DNA of 64,000 bases from Drosophila persimilis (Eukaryota > Arthropoda > Insecta > Diptera > Drosophilidae), in the NCBI RefSeq assembly GCF_003286085.1, contig NW_020825317.1, positions 558,001-622,000 of the forward strand, read 5' to 3'. The position numbers were made by a program, and so were the translations under genes. The notes under the pieces were generated by a model. That model had not been told where the DNA came from. It saw nothing but the letters and a program-made list of their open reading frames with translations, and did not search any database. Of this stretch, positions 1 to 11,860 are shown piece by piece (positions within the stretch are counted from its first letter, which is position 1; each line of letters opens with the position of its first letter).

Positions 1-2614
1 CTTTGTTGACGGCTTGCTTGACCTGTCCCTGTCTCAAGTCAATCATGTGAAAAATTCCTTGGGTCGATTGCTTGATCTATGCTTTGTATCGGATCCGACC
101 ATAGTGTTGTTAACCCGAGCACTTCCGCTCACTATACCTGAAGACGCCTACCACCCTACTTTCGAGGTGTCGCTAGATATAGGACCAACTGTATTGGATC
201 GGTAGAGTAGACTACCTGAACGTGTCCGCTGCTTTCGTAAAGCCGAGTTTGCGAAGCTTAATAACCTAATTAGGGATTTTGATTGGTCCGCTTTGTACTT
301 GTGCACTGATATCACAAAAGGCACAAACATTTTTTACAATACTCTTGGCACATTTTTTGATTCTTGTGTCCCGCTTTCTTGTCCGATTAGATCTGGAAAA
401 CCCACTTGGTTTACCAAAGAGTTATCCAGTCTAAAAAACTAAAAATCAAGACTTTATAAAAAATTTCAAGAAGTGGGCTCTCCTACTTCTCACTCTCGTT
501 ATGTAATAGCTCGGTCAAACTTTTCAGTTCTTAATGCTCAATGCTATAAGAACTACCTATCTCGTTGTAGGATACGTTTTTCTCAGGACCCTAAACAGTT
601 TAACTGCTTCGTAAACAGTAAGCGTAGAAAGTCCGCACACCCATCCTCGCTATCATTTTGTAATACATCGGCAAATAATGATCAGGCAATTGCCGATCTT
701 TTTGGCCAATTTTTCCAAACGACCTATTCTGACGAAAGCTACTCTGGTCACCCGTACCCATACGGTTTACCGAAGTCGAACGGCATTTTCAGTCCCTTGT
801 TAAATGAATGTTCCTTACTTCATGATCTTCAACTAGTTAAGCCGGTGTTTTCACCGGGTCCAGACGGGGTTCCAGGTTGTGTACTCAGGTACTGCGCCGA
901 GGCACTGTGTGGACCTTTGCTTAAACTATTACCCCTGTCCATTGATTCCTCTTGCTTCCCCCCGATCTGAAAGGAATCGTTTATAATTCCTCTCCATAAA
1001 AAAGGTACCAAGTCTGATGCAAAAAATTATAGAGGTATAGCAAAGTTATCCGCTATTCCTAAAATGTTTGAGAAGGTTTTAACTCCGCACTTGAAACATC
1101 TCTGCAAGTCACTTATATCTCCAACTCAGCATGGATTTATAAGGCGGGGATTAACCACCACGAACTTGTTAGAGTTTACCTCTTTCATTATTAAAGGCTT
1201 TCAAGGTAACTTACAGACGGATGTAACTTACACCGACTTCAGTAAAGCATTCGACTCTGTAAACCATTCCCTTCTAGCACATAAACTTGACCTCTTAGGG
1301 TTTCCGCCCAACCTCCTGAGATGGATTTCTAGCTATCTTTGTTTCAGGTCTCAAAGAGTCCTCTTCAAAAACTCCTTCTCTTCACCAGTAAAGGTGTCTT
1401 CGGAAGTACCACAGGGCAGCCATCTAGGCCCCTTACTCTTTACACTCTTTATTAATGACTTACCTTCAGTATTAACATACTCTCGAGTACTTATGTATGC
1501 GGATGATGTTAAGCTCTGTGTCCAGTACAAGGACATTTCATTTCATTCTCGCTTGCAATCCGATCTCAATAGCTTTCAGTCATGGTGTTGTGCAAGCTTG
1601 TTACACCTTAATGCCACGAAATGCAAAGTTATGACATTTCATCGTTCTAGCCCTTTGTTGGCTCCATACACCCTATTTGGGGGTTCTCTTGAGAGAATTA
1701 CCCTGGTGGATGATCTGGGTGTTATGTCAGACCCCAAGTTAAAGTTTTCCGAACACATTTCTACCATGGTAAATAAGGCCATGGGCGTGCTTGGGTTTAT
1801 AAAGAGGTGGTCAAAGGAATTTGACGACCCCTATATAACAAAGACTCTCTATACCTCGCTTGTTCGTCCGATCTTAGAATACGGCTCCTGTGTATGGTGC
1901 CCTCAGTACAAAGTACACCAGGACCGTATAGAATCAGTACAAAAAAACTTTTTACTCTTTGCTCTGCGGGGCCTTAACTGGGATGCGGGTGTAAGACTCC
2001 CATCTTACTCTAGTGACTATTATTAGTAAACCTCCCATCCTTAGTTAACCGTCGAAAAATGCTTGGTGTGATATTTATACACAACTTGATCAGGGGTGAC
2101 AAAGACAGCCGTGATCTGTTGAGCCGCATAAACTTCACGATTCCCATTAGACTCGATTTCTATTAGAAACAAGAAATTTTATACCGTTGTTCCTTCCACT
2201 TTGTAGATCGAATTATTCCTTGCATGAACCGTTTAGGGTCTTATGCTCGGACTATAATTCCCTCTACCATATTATATCCAACACTAATTCTCTTCCTCTT
2301 ATTAAATTATTAATTCTTACACACCTTTCTATTAATTAGTAACTGTAGTGGTATTTGTATTTTGATTGCATGCTTAGTTTCTTAGTAAGTTTAGTGCTAA
2401 TTTTCCTCGAATGTTAATAGCTATTTTTCTTGCATGTTCGCGTTTGGTTCGGCTACGCACCGCGCGTCATGCGGCAGCGCCTCTCGGTCGGTTTGCGTTT
2501 TGCCTGGGATCCGCGTGTAACAGCCTTCTGCTGGTGTCACACGGGCCACTTGAAGGTGCAGTAACTGCATCGCCTCTTGAAAGATGCAGTCATTGCATGT
2601 CAACGTCCAAATGT
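1..2614 (+). mobile_element. CR1-clade non-LTR retrotransposon, 3' part (cut by window edge)
   Basis: This stretch is colinear with bases about 30218-32831 of the CR1 element further along the window and differs by scattered substitutions and small indels, so it is another copy of the same family. It enters at the window edge inside the endonuclease domain and runs through RT to the 3' UTR. Both copies lose similarity just after the shared tail TGCATGTCAACGTCCAA, which I take as the 3' end near 2614. No poly(A) tail is visible. The next bases belong to the minus-strand BEL element, so this copy probably inserted into the BEL 3' LTR. Confidence 0.85.
2..2330 (+). pseudogene. CR1 ORF2 relic (endonuclease end and reverse transcriptase)
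   Basis: The relic encodes the end of the AP-like endonuclease and the whole RT. Visible RT landmarks are the motif A segment FSKAFDSVNH, the motif B segment VPQGSHLGPLLF and the catalytic YADD near 1496. In-frame stops occur at 203-205 (a TCG to TAG change relative to the copy at 30.4 kb), about 440 and about 968. A frameshift near 2012 breaks the C-terminal region. The gene is therefore dead, but it keeps enough sequence to align end to end with the younger copy. Compared with that copy it retains an 11-bp stretch near 1345, which shows that the younger copy carries a deletion there. Confidence 0.85.
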
Positions 2615-2886
2615 ATGCCGGAAAATTGTATAGTTCAGGGCACATGTGTCGTTACTCTGACATTCCAGCAGACATTAGTTGCATATTCTTCCAATATGGG
2701 TCTAAGTCAAAGTATACGATCATGGTCCACTCAGAAGTTGCTATTCTTGATGTTCCAAGCTTCTCATAGAATATTCCAGGCTTGTTTTGCGAATTGTGTC
2801 ACATTTATTGACTGTGACAATGCTAATGGAAGCATGAGCAACAGCACTAATAATGTTGATGTTAATGTAGGTAACAATTTTTTTGT
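2615..2886 (-). repeat. Probable truncated 3' LTR of the minus-strand BEL/Pao element
   Basis: On the minus strand this region follows directly after the end of the integrase reading frame. It contains an A-rich run and then a TGTTAC start near 2876-2870, as expected where a polypurine tract meets an LTR. The CR1 copy cuts its far end at 2615. No second LTR copy is present in the window to prove the boundaries, so this is an inference from position. Confidence 0.4.
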
Positions 2887-4366
2887 TCACTGTGTGGGTG
2901 TCTCATCAATCTCCGTGGTGTCACTGATCACGTTGTGGGAACGTTTGATTGCAACATCTTCTGGAAATAGCGGCGCTAGCCGAGTAATCGGGCGCTTGTA
3001 TACGCCAGATGCTGTCTTAACGTCAACCACTCGTACGTGGTTGTCCTGTCCAGGATATGTCTTAATGATGCGACCCATTGGCCACTTCATTACTGGAAGG
3101 TTGTCTTCCTTTACCAAAACTAATAATCCTTCGGGTACGTTTGGTGAAGCGATCATCCACTTATGCCGAGCTTGCCGTAGACCATTGTTTCCAGAATGAA
3201 TGCTTTAGGCGCGATACCAATTCTCAGCGCTTTACCAATGTTTTTTCTTGATGACCAGCATTGACGTCAGGTGGCGTTGTCAATGGTTCACCAATCAAGA
3301 AGTGTCCTGGGGTGAGTGCTGTTGTATCAGTTGGATCATTTGACATTGGAGTGATGGGGCGAGAATTGAGAATTGCTTCAATTTCGATTATTACTGTGTT
3401 TAGTTCTTCAAATGTCAATTAGGCTGTGTTGGTGGTTGTTATCAACAGCTTTTTTGTTGATTTTACCGCCGCTTCCCAGAGGCCGCCAAACGATGGAGCC
3501 CTGGGAGGATGAATTTAAGTTCCACTTGTTTTTTGTTGCAATGATTCATCATCAGAGCACTTGCCTTTGAGCTGAAAATGGATTCTTCTATTTCTTTGAG
3601 CTAGTTGTTTGCACCCACAAAGTTCGTTGCATTGTCGCAATGAATAGTTTGGCACTTCCCACTTCTGTTTAAGAATCGGCGTAGGGCTGCTCCAAGTGCA
3701 CTGCTGTTGTGGTCCACAGTTGTCGACGCCTGCATTAAAAAATGAGCGTGTGACTCTTTGTGCTGGAAGATTGCCCATGATTTGGTGCATCAGCTTTGGT
3801 CTAGCCTTGGTGCATCTAATACAGTTGTGAATGATGCTTCTAGCCATTGTCTTGTCATTGATGATCCAATATTGTTGTCTTGCAATTGCCCTTAATGCTT
3901 GAGCACCACAATGCTTGTTCTCCTCATGTAGTTCCCGTAAGATCATTTTGACGATTGGGTCATTGTATGGCAGCAAAACTGGGTGTTTTGCGTTGTATGG
4001 CAGTAGAGCCTCTTCAAGTCTACCACCAACTCGGATGAGCTTATCGTCTCCTAGGAAGGGAGATAACGATATGATCGAGCTCTTTCTATCCACAGTCTTA
4101 TAGTGTTGAAACTGTTTTAACTCTGATGTAAACTCGACTTCTTGTATGGTTCGCAGGATTATAGCGCGGGCATGAGACAGTTCTTCTGTGCAGAGTGTCG
4201 TTGTATGCGCTCAGCTGGTTTTATGGCAGAAGCGCAACATAAATGCTAAAATGCGTTGCAGCTTATAAAACGAGTTGCTATGTCTACATGTATATAATTC
4301 GTCCCCAAGTGCGTTAGGTGCGATTGGCAAGCTTACATGCTTAGCCATGCTCTCAAGATTACTTGG
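2887..4366 (-). pseudogene. BEL/Pao integrase region
   Basis: The minus strand encodes the C-terminal third of a BEL/Pao Pol. The order is an upstream helix (about 4366-4100), an H-H-C-C zinc-binding segment (HEENKHCGAQALR then IIHNCIRCTKARP, about 3990-3800), a core segment with ILNSRPITP and TPGHFLIG (3418-3224), and the C-terminal domain with KWPMGRI and HVRVVDVKT (3156-2960). Frames change between these blocks and there is a stop near 4200. The middle of the catalytic core is disrupted: an internal part between about 3720 and 3420 reads poorly. It is the continuation of the BEL RNase H region at 16192 and beyond, separated by the R1 insertion. The two sides share a 13-bp target duplication. 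Confidence 0.85.
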
Positions 4367-4379
4367 TTCTATGATGGGT
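4367..4379. repeat. 13-bp target-site duplication, left copy (R1-like element in BEL)
   Basis: TTCTATGATGGGT is repeated exactly at 16179-16191. The left copy is followed by a T-run, which is the poly(A) tail of the minus-strand R1-like element. Removing everything between the copies makes the BEL reading frame continuous. Confidence 0.88.
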
Positions 4380-4446
4380 TTGTTTTTTTTTTAATTCCAT
4401 TTAATTGCTTGTATTTACAACTTATTTTATACTTAATGCAAACTAT
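4380..4446 (-). mobile_element. R1-clade element, 3' UTR end and poly(A) tail
   Basis: On the minus strand this ends in AATT followed by a run of about ten A and then the 13-bp BEL duplication, as expected for the 3' end of a target-primed retrotransposon. It is separated from the rest of the 3' UTR (10835-10867) by the LOA-2 insertion. The last 11 bases, ATGCAAACTAT (4436-4446), are one copy of the LOA-2 target duplication. Confidence 0.8.
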
Positions 4447-4946
4447 CTGGTCTGATGAGCTCAAGAGGTAGCTCAAAGGGGGCCTAGGTGAGGCCACCGG
4501 ACGGGTCGCAGTTTGCGGATAGCGAACGGCCTACCTCGGTAGGTCAGCTGCGAAAAAGCGGGCATCCCTCACGGGAGAGTACCGAAATAAGCAGTCCCGG
4601 ACAGTCAGCGGGTGTTAGCTAGGTAGCAGCACTGACGATGCGCTCGTGGTGCCGCCTCAATAAGTAGCTCACACACTCCCATCCATACGCGATACTTACC
4701 CACATCCCAAACCCCCACACCCACCTTACACCGGGCCGGACTAAGTGTGTTACTCGACCCGTGCCGAGAGTCAGCCTGGCTGGGGCTGGTATAAAAACTA
4801 GACCAGTCGCTAACGGAGGGCTCTGGGACTTGGCAGCTCCCTGTTCTAATGATGCCTTACCCGGCAACGTGGATCTCTGCCCGGGCTGACCGTTTCCTTT
4901 CTCTGCATCTCGTGAGAACAAGATGTATAACAACAAAAATAAAAAC
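4447..4946 (+). other. LOA-2 5' UTR
   Basis: These 500 G/C-rich bases lie between the LOA-2 target duplication and the DINE-1 insertion and show no long plus-strand coding frame. By position this is the promoter and leader region. Several short inverted repeats are visible, for example GAGCT and AGCTC around 4457-4474 and ACCTCGGTAGGT near 4533. I could not fold it into the ribozyme seen in LOA-1. Confidence 0.6.
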
Positions 4947-6060
4947 AAAACGAGGGGGAACGTTGTGAGTTGCTGCGGACACCGCAACTCTACGGTTATA
5001 CCCGATACTAAGTCAGTATGGCTCTCCTCCGGCAGACGCCGCTAATATTAAACGACACGACAAAGAGTGCGTGCGAGAGAGACAGAAAATCAGTCTGAGC
5101 GCGACGTCGGGCGCTGCGTAGCCAGTGCAAATTGATTTGTTCCTTTTGGCTATAAAAATGATCTGATCTGATCCAGATTCAGCAACCTGATAGATGTGGT
5201 CATTATTTATGATTCTGCGTTTTTAGTTTTCTCGAATCTGCAATATTGTTGATGCAACAGATTTTCGTCCTTTGTGTGGGCGGAAGGGGGTGGGGCGAAA
5301 TTTTGAGATATACGTTTTATAGTGAGATCTAACAGGAGTACGGATACTAAAGTTGGTTACTCTAGCCTTAATACTCTCTGAGATTTGTGAATATCCCCAG
5401 ATTTGCATCCTTTGCGGGGGCGGAAGGGGGTGTGGCGAAATTTTGAAACAAACTCGTCTCGGTCTGATATATTAGGAGTGTGGATACCAAATTTGGTTGC
5501 TCTAGCTTTTATAGTTTTTGAGATCTAGGCGCTAATGTTTTACTCTAAGCAAAGCCGCTTATGCTACGTGTGTGTTAGAGAGAGACAGGGCGAGAAAAAA
5601 TGAAATTGTTTTCTTGATGCAGGCTATAATAATAATACGATCCAATTCAGACTCTGCAGTCTAAAAGATATGCTCATTCTCTACGATTCTGCGTTGTTGG
5701 TTTTCTCATATCTTCAAAATTGAGGATGCCACAGATTTTCGTGCTTTGTGGGGGCGGAAGTGGGCGGGGCAAAGTTTTGAAATATACTTGTAGCAGTGAC
5801 ATATCACAGAAGTCTGGATCCAAAACATCGTTGCTCTAGCTCTTATAGTCTTTGAGCACTAGGCGCTAATAGGGACGGACAGACGGACGGACGGACGGAC
5901 GGACAGGCAGACAGGGCTCAATCGACTCGGCTATTGATGCTGATCAAGAATATATATACTTTATGGGGTCTGAAACGATTCCTTCTGGACGTTACACACA
6001 TCCATTTTCACCACAAATCTAATATACCCCAATACTCATTTTGAGTATCGGGTATAAAAA
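4947..6060 (-). mobile_element. DINE-1/INE-1-type Helentron, full length, inserted before LOA-2 ORF1
   Basis: On the minus strand it starts with TTTTTATACCCGATACTC, carries the conserved block with TTCCGACCCCATAAAGTATATA and the (GTCC)n tract (5873-5905), and ends with a hairpin (arms GAGTTGCGG and CCGCAACTC-type) followed by CCCCCTCGTTTT. This layout of a 5' block, microsatellite and 3' hairpin is that of DINE-1 (INE-1/SGM/ISY) Helitron-like elements. It has no coding capacity. It separates the LOA-2 leader (ending about 4946) from the ORF1 start codon at 6065. Confidence 0.88.
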
Positions 6061-6064
6061 ACAA

Positions 6065-7275
6065 ATGAGTGCTCCCCAAATGCCAACCGGGAGCAATCCC
6101 AAGCACGGAAAGGCAGCGGCCCAAAGGCCTGTCCCAACCGTCTCTACAGCAGGGAATACCTGTAAGGTGGAAGGTGCCTGTGCGAACCCGAGGGGGTCCC
6201 ATCCCGAATCCGGAGTGGGTGGCAAGGTAACTCCCAAAGCTGACACCTTGGAAGGAAAGCTAAGCAATACTGCGGCTGCCCGACCTTCTGGGTTGACTTG
6301 CAGTCGACAAGCGCCCAAGCCAAACGATACACCTATGCCGAAAAGAGGAGTGCAGGGCACATACTCCGTCGGCAACACGCCAACAGTGAAGCCAGCCCAT
6401 CAGCCGACTGGCTGAAGAAGGTGGAATGGGCTTCGGCCGTGCTCCCGGAGTTCGCCTTGGAACAGAAAAGGTGGCTCCGCAAGCCAAGAGGCAGTGCTCA
6501 CATGAGACATCGGGACCTGCAGCAGGGCGCTCCAGAAGAATCTCAAGGAGTCAGTGAAAGTGGGTGGAAGCGGCACTGACCGACCGATGCTTCGACCTCC
6601 TCGACGAAGACCCAGGACCACCGCCAGTTTGGGGTGAACATGGGGTGGTTCCAGGGCAACGTCAAGATAACTGCCTGCGAAGACGAGCGCTCCGTAAAGC
6701 TTTATAAAGCGGCGGTAGCGCAGGTCGGCGAGGTCTATGCTGGGGCGAAACTCGTCGCAGTCGACTGGAGCGAGGTGCCCAGCAGACCGAGGGCCAGAAT
6801 TTGGGTGCCGGCTACCTTTAAGGATCCAGAACGCATCCTCAAGATGCTGCAGAGATGCAACCCAGGACTACCAACCTCAGATTGGAAGGTAGCCAAGGTT
6901 GAGACGACACAAGGGCCGACTAACCAGGCAGTACTCGTTCTCAATAAAGAGTCGCTGGCCCCGATAGAGGCAGCAAAAGGAGAGCTAAACTTCGGCTTCA
7001 GCTCGGTCACCATCAAGGTGTACAAATCGGACGCGGCGGCCGCGGCGCTTCCTGTCGTCAACCCAGACGTGCAGGATGTCGCTGCGGAGCACGAAGTGCC
7101 TGACGACGAGCTGGAGCCAGACCAGGAAGTCTCCTCTCTGGAGACGAAGCTGATGCTCGACTTTGAGTCAATGTGCCGAGAGAGAGTCTCAGACGACTCG
7201 GACGCAGACATTACGGTGGTGGAGAATCTTGAAGATGGTCCTAAGGATCCTTCAAATAAATCTCCACCACTGTAA
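6065..7275 (+). pseudogene. LOA-2 ORF1 (gag-like, DUF4780-type)
   Basis: The ATG at 6065 opens a frame that breaks near 6410, continues in a second frame to 6579 and resumes at 6634-7275. The N-terminal part is low-complexity and basic. The C-terminal part (6634-7275) carries the conserved block found in Drosophila DUF4780 proteins and LOA-1 ORF1, with WFQGNVKITACED, VPSRPRARIWVP and NPGLPTSDWKVAKVE. An acidic tail ends in NKSPPL. The ORF2 start overlaps its last 41 bases, exactly as in LOA-1. The role is presumably RNA binding during retrotransposition. Confidence 0.8.
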
Positions 7276-10200
7276 AGCAGCACCGGCTGCTCAAATACTC
7301 CGCTCAGACGTAAGCGGAGCCAACGTAGTCCTGATCCAGGAGCCTTGAGTCGTAGGAAGCAAGGTCTGTGGATTGGGGACGATGGAATACAAGATCATTG
7401 TATCCCAAAATGAAGGTAAGATCCGTACCTGCATACTTGCGAGAGATCATTTAAATATCTTTCTGCTCCATATTTATAGCGATGGCGATAACACGGCGGC
7501 AAGTCTAGAGCTAAACGGGAATCTTTTCAGGCTGGTGGCGTCCTATATGGCCCACGAGGAGGATGATCCTCCCAACGACCTTGTTCGCAAAATATCCAGC
7601 GACAGCGAAAGGACGGGCAAAGACCTACTTATAGGTTGTGATGCCAACGCCCACCACACCCAATGGGGGAGCAAGGACACGAATGTAAGGGGTGAGTCAC
7701 TGTTCAGCTTCATTCTGAACTCAAATTTATTCATTTGCAATCGGGGGCAACGACCCCACGTTTATAATTAAAAATCGGCAGGAGGTCATTGACCTCACGC
7801 TAGTGTCAAACAAACTGCTAGACACAATCAAGAGCTGGAAAGTCCTAGGAGACCACTCCTTCTCAGACCACAGGTATATCGAGACGATATTATCCTTCGA
7901 GATCCCCAAACCCACGACTATATCTACCCCAGAAAAGCCAACTGGGAAAAATATAGCACAACCCTGGAGAAACTACTCTCTCCTAACGCCCCTAATTGCC
8001 CGAACACGGAAGACAGCATAAACCGTCTTGTGAACAGGTTTACGGATGCGTGCAACAAAGCCTTCAAGGCAGCATGCCCTTCTACCAGACCAAGGGGGAA
8101 AAACAAACCCCCCTGGTGGTCTAAGAAACTAAACACCTTTCGTAGAACTTGTAGGACTCTATTCAATAGAGCCACAAGAGCTAAGGAGGATACTCACGGG
8201 CAGACTATAAAACCAGTCTAGCAGTATACAAAAAGGAAACGAGGAAGGCTAAAAGAGCCTCCTGGGAAAAATTTTGCTCCGAAATCGCGGAAACTTCGGA
8301 GGCCGCAAGACTCCGGAAAGTTCTCTTAAAATCTAGCCCATCGGTAGGTTACCTCAAAAAGAATGATGGTACGTGAACCAACTCCAGTGAGGAGTCCCTA
8401 CACATTCTGCTCGACACGCATTTCCCCGTATGCACAACCACCGAGCCGACACACCTCCAAGCAGAGGGATCGGTAGAATCGATTGACCATACCCTTACAA
8501 AACGGAACATAAGTTGGGCAGTAAACAACTTCAACCCGTTTAAATCGCCAGGCCCGGACCAGGTAATCCCAGCCCAACTTCAGAAGGCCGGGGATACGGC
8601 CATCAACTGGCTACATCGTATCTTCCGGAAGATACTGGCGGTATGCACAATACCGAAAGCATGGCTTAAGGCTAGGATAGTTTTCATCCCTAAAGCAGGC
8701 AAAGCCTCACACTCAACTCCGAGAGACTTTAGACCAATCAGTTTATCGTCTTTCCTACTCAAAACCTTTGAGAGACTTATCGGGTTACAATTACGGACAA
8801 CCATAAGTCCCCAGCTGTACTCAAGCGCGCAGCATGCCTACCGGAAAGGAAAATCCACGGAAACGGCACTTCATGAAGTGATCTCGAGTGTAGAAAAATC
8901 GCTGCATCTCAAAGAATACTCACTAATAGCTTTTCTCGATATCGAGGGAGCCTTCAACAACGTCACACCGGGCGCCATTACAGAAGCCCTGACTGACCTG
9001 GGGGTGGACCTTCACTTGGTGATACTCATTGATCAATTGCTCATACGCAGGACGGTGACATCATCGATGGGATCGTCCACCCAGTCAAGGTATGTCAACA
9101 GAGGAACCCCGCAAGGGGGAGTTCTGTTTCCTCTTCTGTGGAACATGGCACTTAATAAGATTCTATGCGACGCGGAAGAGGGGGGCTGTAAAGTAATGGC
9201 ATACGCGGACGACGTTGCAATTATCTTCGCGGGGAAATACCCCCAAACACTATGCGACCTAATGACCGCAAAGATTGCTCGATTATCCGGATGGACAGAA
9301 TCGTGCGGATTGGGACTAAATCCCTCGAAAACGGAACTCGTGTTATTCACAAAAAAATACAAGGTGCCGCCCCTCAACCCCCCAATACTAAATGGATACA
9401 GGCTCTCCTTCAACGTCAGTGCCAGTTACTAAGGGTTGGTAATTGACAAAAAGCTTAACTGGAACCTGACTGTCAAGGATATTGTGAAGAAGGCAACGAC
9501 GGCACTCTACACTTGCAAAAAAGCCATCGGCCTAAAGTGGGGCATGAACCGAAGTATAGTCCTATGGATATATCTGGCAATAGAGTCAGACCTATAATAC
9601 TCTACGGAGTTACTGTCTGGTGTCCTGCCCTAGCAAAAAGGACGATCATCAATCAGCTGGGCAAGGTTCAGCGAACGGCCGCCCTCTGCATCAGTGGAGC
9701 TCTTCGAACTACACAAAATGATGCGCTAAACGTCATGTTATGCCTCCAGAGCCTTGACCTTGCAAGAAAGGAGCGGACAGAAATGGCAGCAATACGTCTT
9801 AGGGACTCTGAACAATGGGTACCTCAACACATAATCAACACTAAATAGAACGGACTATCAAGTTCCAAGGGAGCACACGGAGACTCCATTCAGCACAATT
9901 ATCCTTCATAGAGACGAATGGCTCGAGGGACTCCCCGGCCCAGACGGGGCTATAAGCATCTTCACGGATGGCTTAAAGCTGGACGGCAGGGTTGGAGAAG
10001 GAATCTTCTCTGAACAGCTAAACATAAGGCAATCTTTCAGACTCCCGGATCACTGTAGCGTCTTCCAAGCGGAAGTTACAGCAATCAGGGAGGCTCTGTA
10101 CTGCCTTCACACGGTTACCACCACTGCGATCAGATCACATAACGCGATCTCCTCGAACTCGACTACTGTGGCGAAGTGCCGCAGATCTCTTCACGAGATG

Positions 10201-10706
10201 GCTCAGCCTTATATGGGTCCCGGGCCACCGGGACATCGAGGGCAACTGTATAGCGGACGAGCTGGCCAGATCTGGTACTACGACCCCCCTTCTCCAAGAT
10301 AAGGAGGATATTTGTATGCCTATGGCCACCTGCAAGCTCATCATAAAAGAGCAGTACACGCGACTAACAGACAACAAGTGGCAAATAGGGCCACGTTGTC
10401 GCACAGAGCTCTGCAAACTAGGCAGGGAAAGGTGCAGCGCGGTCATACGTTCCCTCACAGGACACTGGCTAGTAGGCACCCACGCAAGTAGGCTGGGTGC
10501 CCCATACAATGATTTCTGCCGCAGCTGCAGAGACGAGGACGAGGAGGAGACAGTGGAACACCTGTTCTGTTCCTGTCCAGCTCTCAGCAGAAGGAGGCTG
10601 CATCACTTGGGCTCCGCCTTTCTGAACGACATCTCGGAGATGTCCACGCTGTGTCCCAGAAAGATCGCAAACTTTATAAGAGCATCTGGATGGGACAACT
10701 GTTGAC
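7235..10706 (+). pseudogene. LOA-2 ORF2 (endonuclease, reverse transcriptase, RNase H)
   Basis: Translation from the ATG at about 7235 gives the AP-endonuclease start ILQINLHHCKAA, then an in-frame stop at 7347, the IGCDANAHHTQWGS motif (about 7636) and a frameshift near 7770. The RT core is well kept at 8878-9432, with motif A AFLDIEGAFNNV, motif B RGTPQGGVLFP and catalytic YADD near 9202. A stop at 9430 follows. RNase H begins near 9960 with FTDGLKLDG. The C-terminal cysteine motif CRSCRDEDEEETVEHLFCSC is at about 10516 and ends in FIRASGWDNC. At least five breaks make it inactive. It is the reference that reveals the internal deletions in LOA-1. Confidence 0.85.
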
Positions 10707-10823
10707 ATGAAATCTCACTGCAGGGAGGGAATGATCCCAAGCGGTATCACAACGGGCCGAAAACGGCGTAAATGTGCCGGGCTCCGAGCGAGCCTGGTAG
10801 CCGCCTCTACCTAACCTAACCTT

Positions 10824-10834
10824 ATGCAAACTAT
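10824..10834. repeat. 11-bp target-site duplication of LOA-2, right copy
   Basis: ATGCAAACTAT matches 4436-4446 exactly and follows the CTAAC-repeat tail of LOA-2. It marks the insertion point in the R1-like 3' UTR. Confidence 0.8.
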
Positions 10835-11860
10835 AGTAGAAGTTAGGCTTTGCTTAGTTTAGTTTGCTTAGTCTAACTGATCTCTTGTCTGGCGCTCAAC
10901 CGGGCGCAGTTCCCTCATAATGATCGCCGCGAAGTTGTTCGTCGCCTCCCAGTTATCCGGGGACAGGAGCATGTACGGCACCAATTTATGCTTGGTCACA
11001 GCCCAACCCAGCGCTACTTCTAGCCACTGGATCTGCGCTGCGAACCTGCCACACGAAAATATTGCATGTTCGGCATCCTCCTCCACGTTATGCCCGCACC
11101 AAGACCATTCTGCGGAGTCCTCGTGCCCGAAGCGATGGAGGTATCTTCGGAAGCAGCCGTGACCGCTGAGGAGCTGAGTCAGGTTAAAGTTGACCTGGCC
11201 ATGTTTCCTGTTTACCCACGCGTCGATGACAGGGATAAGCTGGTGGGTCCATCGCCCTTTAGGGGTCGTGTCCAAGCGCTGTTGCCATCATCTGAGGCTG
11301 TCCTGCTTGCACGCCATGCGTACCTGCCTTTTCCCAGCCAAGTCCATTCCTCTGTCATGCGTTTCCTGGTAGTAGGTGGACCGTTCCTCCGCCAGGAATT
11401 CCAGGCGTGCTATACCCGCGATCACGTGTGCTGCTTCGTCCGAGACCGTTCGGAAGGCACTGGTGATCCAAAGCGAAGAGAGGCCAGACCCCGTGCGTAA
11501 TTCACTGTTTAAGGGCCTTTTCCCAGATTGGCACCGCATATAGAATCACCGATCTCGTCACACTCGTTAGCAGTTGTCGTCGCCATCGCTTTGGTCCTCG
11601 GGTGTTCAGCATTAGCTTCGAGAGCGCACCGTTGCTGGTCGCCGCCTTCGTGCCCATGTAGGCCAAGTGCTCCCGAAAGCAGAGACGTGAGTCTACCAAG
11701 ACACCAAGGTACTTGATTGCACGCTTATATGACACCAAGATACCTGCCACTGAGATGTTGGCCGTCTTGACTTTCTTCCGGCTGAATACCAGCACTGCCT
11801 CTGTTTTGTGGGGTGCGAGTTCGAGCCCGACCAGGTCCAGCCACCTTTAGATGCGCGCTA
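10835..11860 (-). pseudogene. R1-clade ORF2, C-terminal part
   Basis: The minus strand reads from the RT thumb (11795-11502, containing AVLVFSRKK and YLGVLVDSRLCFREHL) through a connecting region to the C-terminal domain (11275-10868) with WTHQLIPVIDAWVNRKHG, LSGHGCFRRYLHRFGHED and a cysteine/histidine cluster (CGHNVEEDAEHAIFSC). These are features of R1-clade ORF2 proteins. The frame shifts between 11502 and 11288, so it is broken. The stop is at 10868, with the 3' UTR beyond it to 10835. Upstream coding continues at 15897 on the other side of LOA-1. Confidence 0.82.
11848..11860. repeat. 13-bp target-site duplication of LOA-1, left copy
   Basis: TAGATGCGCGCTA recurs at 15897-15909. On the minus strand the R1 RT reading frame crosses this point once LOA-1 is removed. 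Confidence 0.88.

Larger units (their letters stand above)
4447..10823 (+). mobile_element. LOA-clade retrotransposon copy 2 (LOA-2), nested in the R1-like element
   Basis: The element is flanked by the 11-bp duplication ATGCAAACTAT (4436-4446 and 10824-10834). It has a ~500-bp 5' UTR (4447-4946), a DINE-1 insertion (4947-6060), a broken ORF1, a broken ORF2 that overlaps it by 41 bases, and a 3' end of short CTAAC repeats (10808-10821). Gene order, the RNase H domain and the C-terminal CCHC-type motif are those of the LOA clade (LOA, Bilbo, Trim and relatives in Drosophila). It is clearly diverged from LOA-1, so it represents a different family or an older copy. Confidence 0.85.

Noticed and set aside
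4450..4480. CTGATGAG at the LOA-2 5' end as a hammerhead ribozyme core
   Set aside because: The GA of the core is used up in the local GAGCT/AGCTC stem, and no GAAA box or cleavage triplet follows at the right distance.
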